NCBI GenBank assembly: GCA_040753085.1
Contig: JBFMHI010000004.1
Span: 1-63,116 of the forward strand
Origin: a bacterium
GTDB taxonomy: Bacteria; UBA9089; JASEGY01
DNA length: 63,116 bases
Direction of reading: 5' to 3'
Position numbers and translations under genes: made by a program
Part shown: positions 62,826 through 63,116 of the stretch, in pieces
Layout of the letters: each line of letters opens with the position of its first letter
How positions within the stretch are numbered: the stretch's first letter is position 1
Notes under the pieces: generated by a model
Told to the model about the DNA's origin: nothing
The model's input: only the letters and a program-made list of their open reading frames with translations
The model's database searches: none

Positions 62826-63116
62826 GTAATTATTCAGCCACTGATTGACACGGATTAGCCCGGATAAAATAGAATGAGTGTAACCGTTCAGCCACAGATG
62901 CACACAGATGAAACACGGAAAATCCGTGAGCCGTGTCCGTTGATTCGGGTCTGTCCTTAGGCTGTAGGGACAGCCCTTGTGGTTGTCCATCTACGGAACG
63001 GACATGGACAAGCACGGACAGGGACAAGCCCTGTCCCTACACTTCCGCCTTCTGTCCTGTGTTATTTATCCGTGCTAATCCGTGCAGCTATACCTGAACG
63101 GTTACGAATGAGTTTA
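62826..63116. mobile_element. Family A outer element, interrupted by another copy and by the window edge
   Basis: GTAATTATTCAGCCACTGA then the CACGGATTAGC word, the same sequence as the outer element at 7903. The element at 62880-63105 sits inside it; sequence resumes as GAATGAGTTTA at 63106, the same bases as 7949-7958. Confidence 0.85.
62880..63105. mobile_element. Family A element nested in a family A element
   Basis: 226 bp, GTAACCGTTCAG / CTGAACGGTTAC, GGGACAGGG type, flanked by GAATGAGT on both sides (62872-62879, 63106-63113). Without it the host sequence reads as in the 7903 copy. Confidence 0.95.

Overview
The window looks like a chromosomal segment of an uncultivated, diderm (Gram-negative type) bacterium, probably of a candidate phylum. 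The pointers are lipoprotein signals and TPR/PEGA envelope proteins, a beta-barrel-like protein tail, system II cytochrome c biogenesis (ResB/CcsA), a PPi-type phosphofructokinase, an F1-ATPase cluster, and an exceptional load of short non-autonomous repeats with toxin-antitoxin (TA) debris. TGA works as a stop here (for example at the end of atpD). No rRNA and no complete transposase gene was found, so the phylum cannot be named from the sequence alone.

Layout. 1-2.4 kb is a TA graveyard: VapBC, a DUF5615-like toxin, DUF4258/YgiT, and a DUF4258 gene split by a mobile element. 2.3-7.5 kb (minus strand) holds an inositol-monophosphatase-like gene, two TPR proteins, a Gx transporter and apbE. 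7.7-12.8 kb holds tRNA-Val(CAC), a zinc-ribbon coiled-coil protein, RNase HI, tRNA-Leu(CAG), an NtrC-type regulator and trpD. 13-18.6 kb holds a GH57 glucan-branching-like enzyme and atpG, atpD, atpC. 18.7-28.4 kb holds a TPR lipoprotein, a four-helix-bundle protein, then eno, gap, pgk and tpiA, with an integron-like cassette patch (two attC-like sites, TA genes) between eno and gap, and a CpsB-like phosphatase. 28.6-37 kb holds a PP-loop enzyme, a nitroreductase, an MBL hydrolase, a thioredoxin reductase relic, ptsI split by an insertion, a nucleotidyltransferase TA-like pair, an Rpn nuclease and hypE. 37-51.6 kb holds a GT-C glycosyltransferase, a long 7-bp tandem array, a polyprenyl synthase, resB/ccsA with a sugar nucleotidyltransferase between them, PEGA, CsgG-like and NHL/TPR envelope proteins, and PPi-PFK. 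51.7-63.1 kb holds two TumA/TumE-type TA modules, a methyltransferase, Uma2, XerD, a DHH-CCA fusion, gyrA, an aspartic-protease fragment and a PHP phosphoesterase.

The most unusual property is the mobile fraction. Family A elements (70-380 bp, ends GTAACCGTTCAG / CTGAACGGTTAC) occur about 20 times. I could read perfect 8-bp target-site duplications (TSDs) around 11 and 7/8 matches around 2; GTAA ends plus 8-bp duplications are the signature of the IS66 transposon family. Family B (ends CGACCTGTACGGTTAG) and family C (ends GGGACGGTTCA) also give 8-bp duplications; family D (GCCTATCCCAAAAC) sits between TA dinucleotides like IS5/IS427-group elements. The families share interior modules while keeping different ends, they nest, and many copies stop 13-21 bp upstream of a start codon. 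One copy splits ptsI and another splits a DUF4258 gene; removing the element plus one TSD copy joins the flanking reading frames.

How the genes work together: most of lower glycolysis (gap, pgk, tpiA, eno) plus PPi-PFK and EI of the PTS indicate sugar fermentation or gluconeogenesis; F1-ATPase and c-type cytochrome assembly indicate a membrane energy system; apbE with a Gx transporter suggests flavinylated redox proteins; TPR/PEGA/NHL lipoproteins point to an elaborate envelope.
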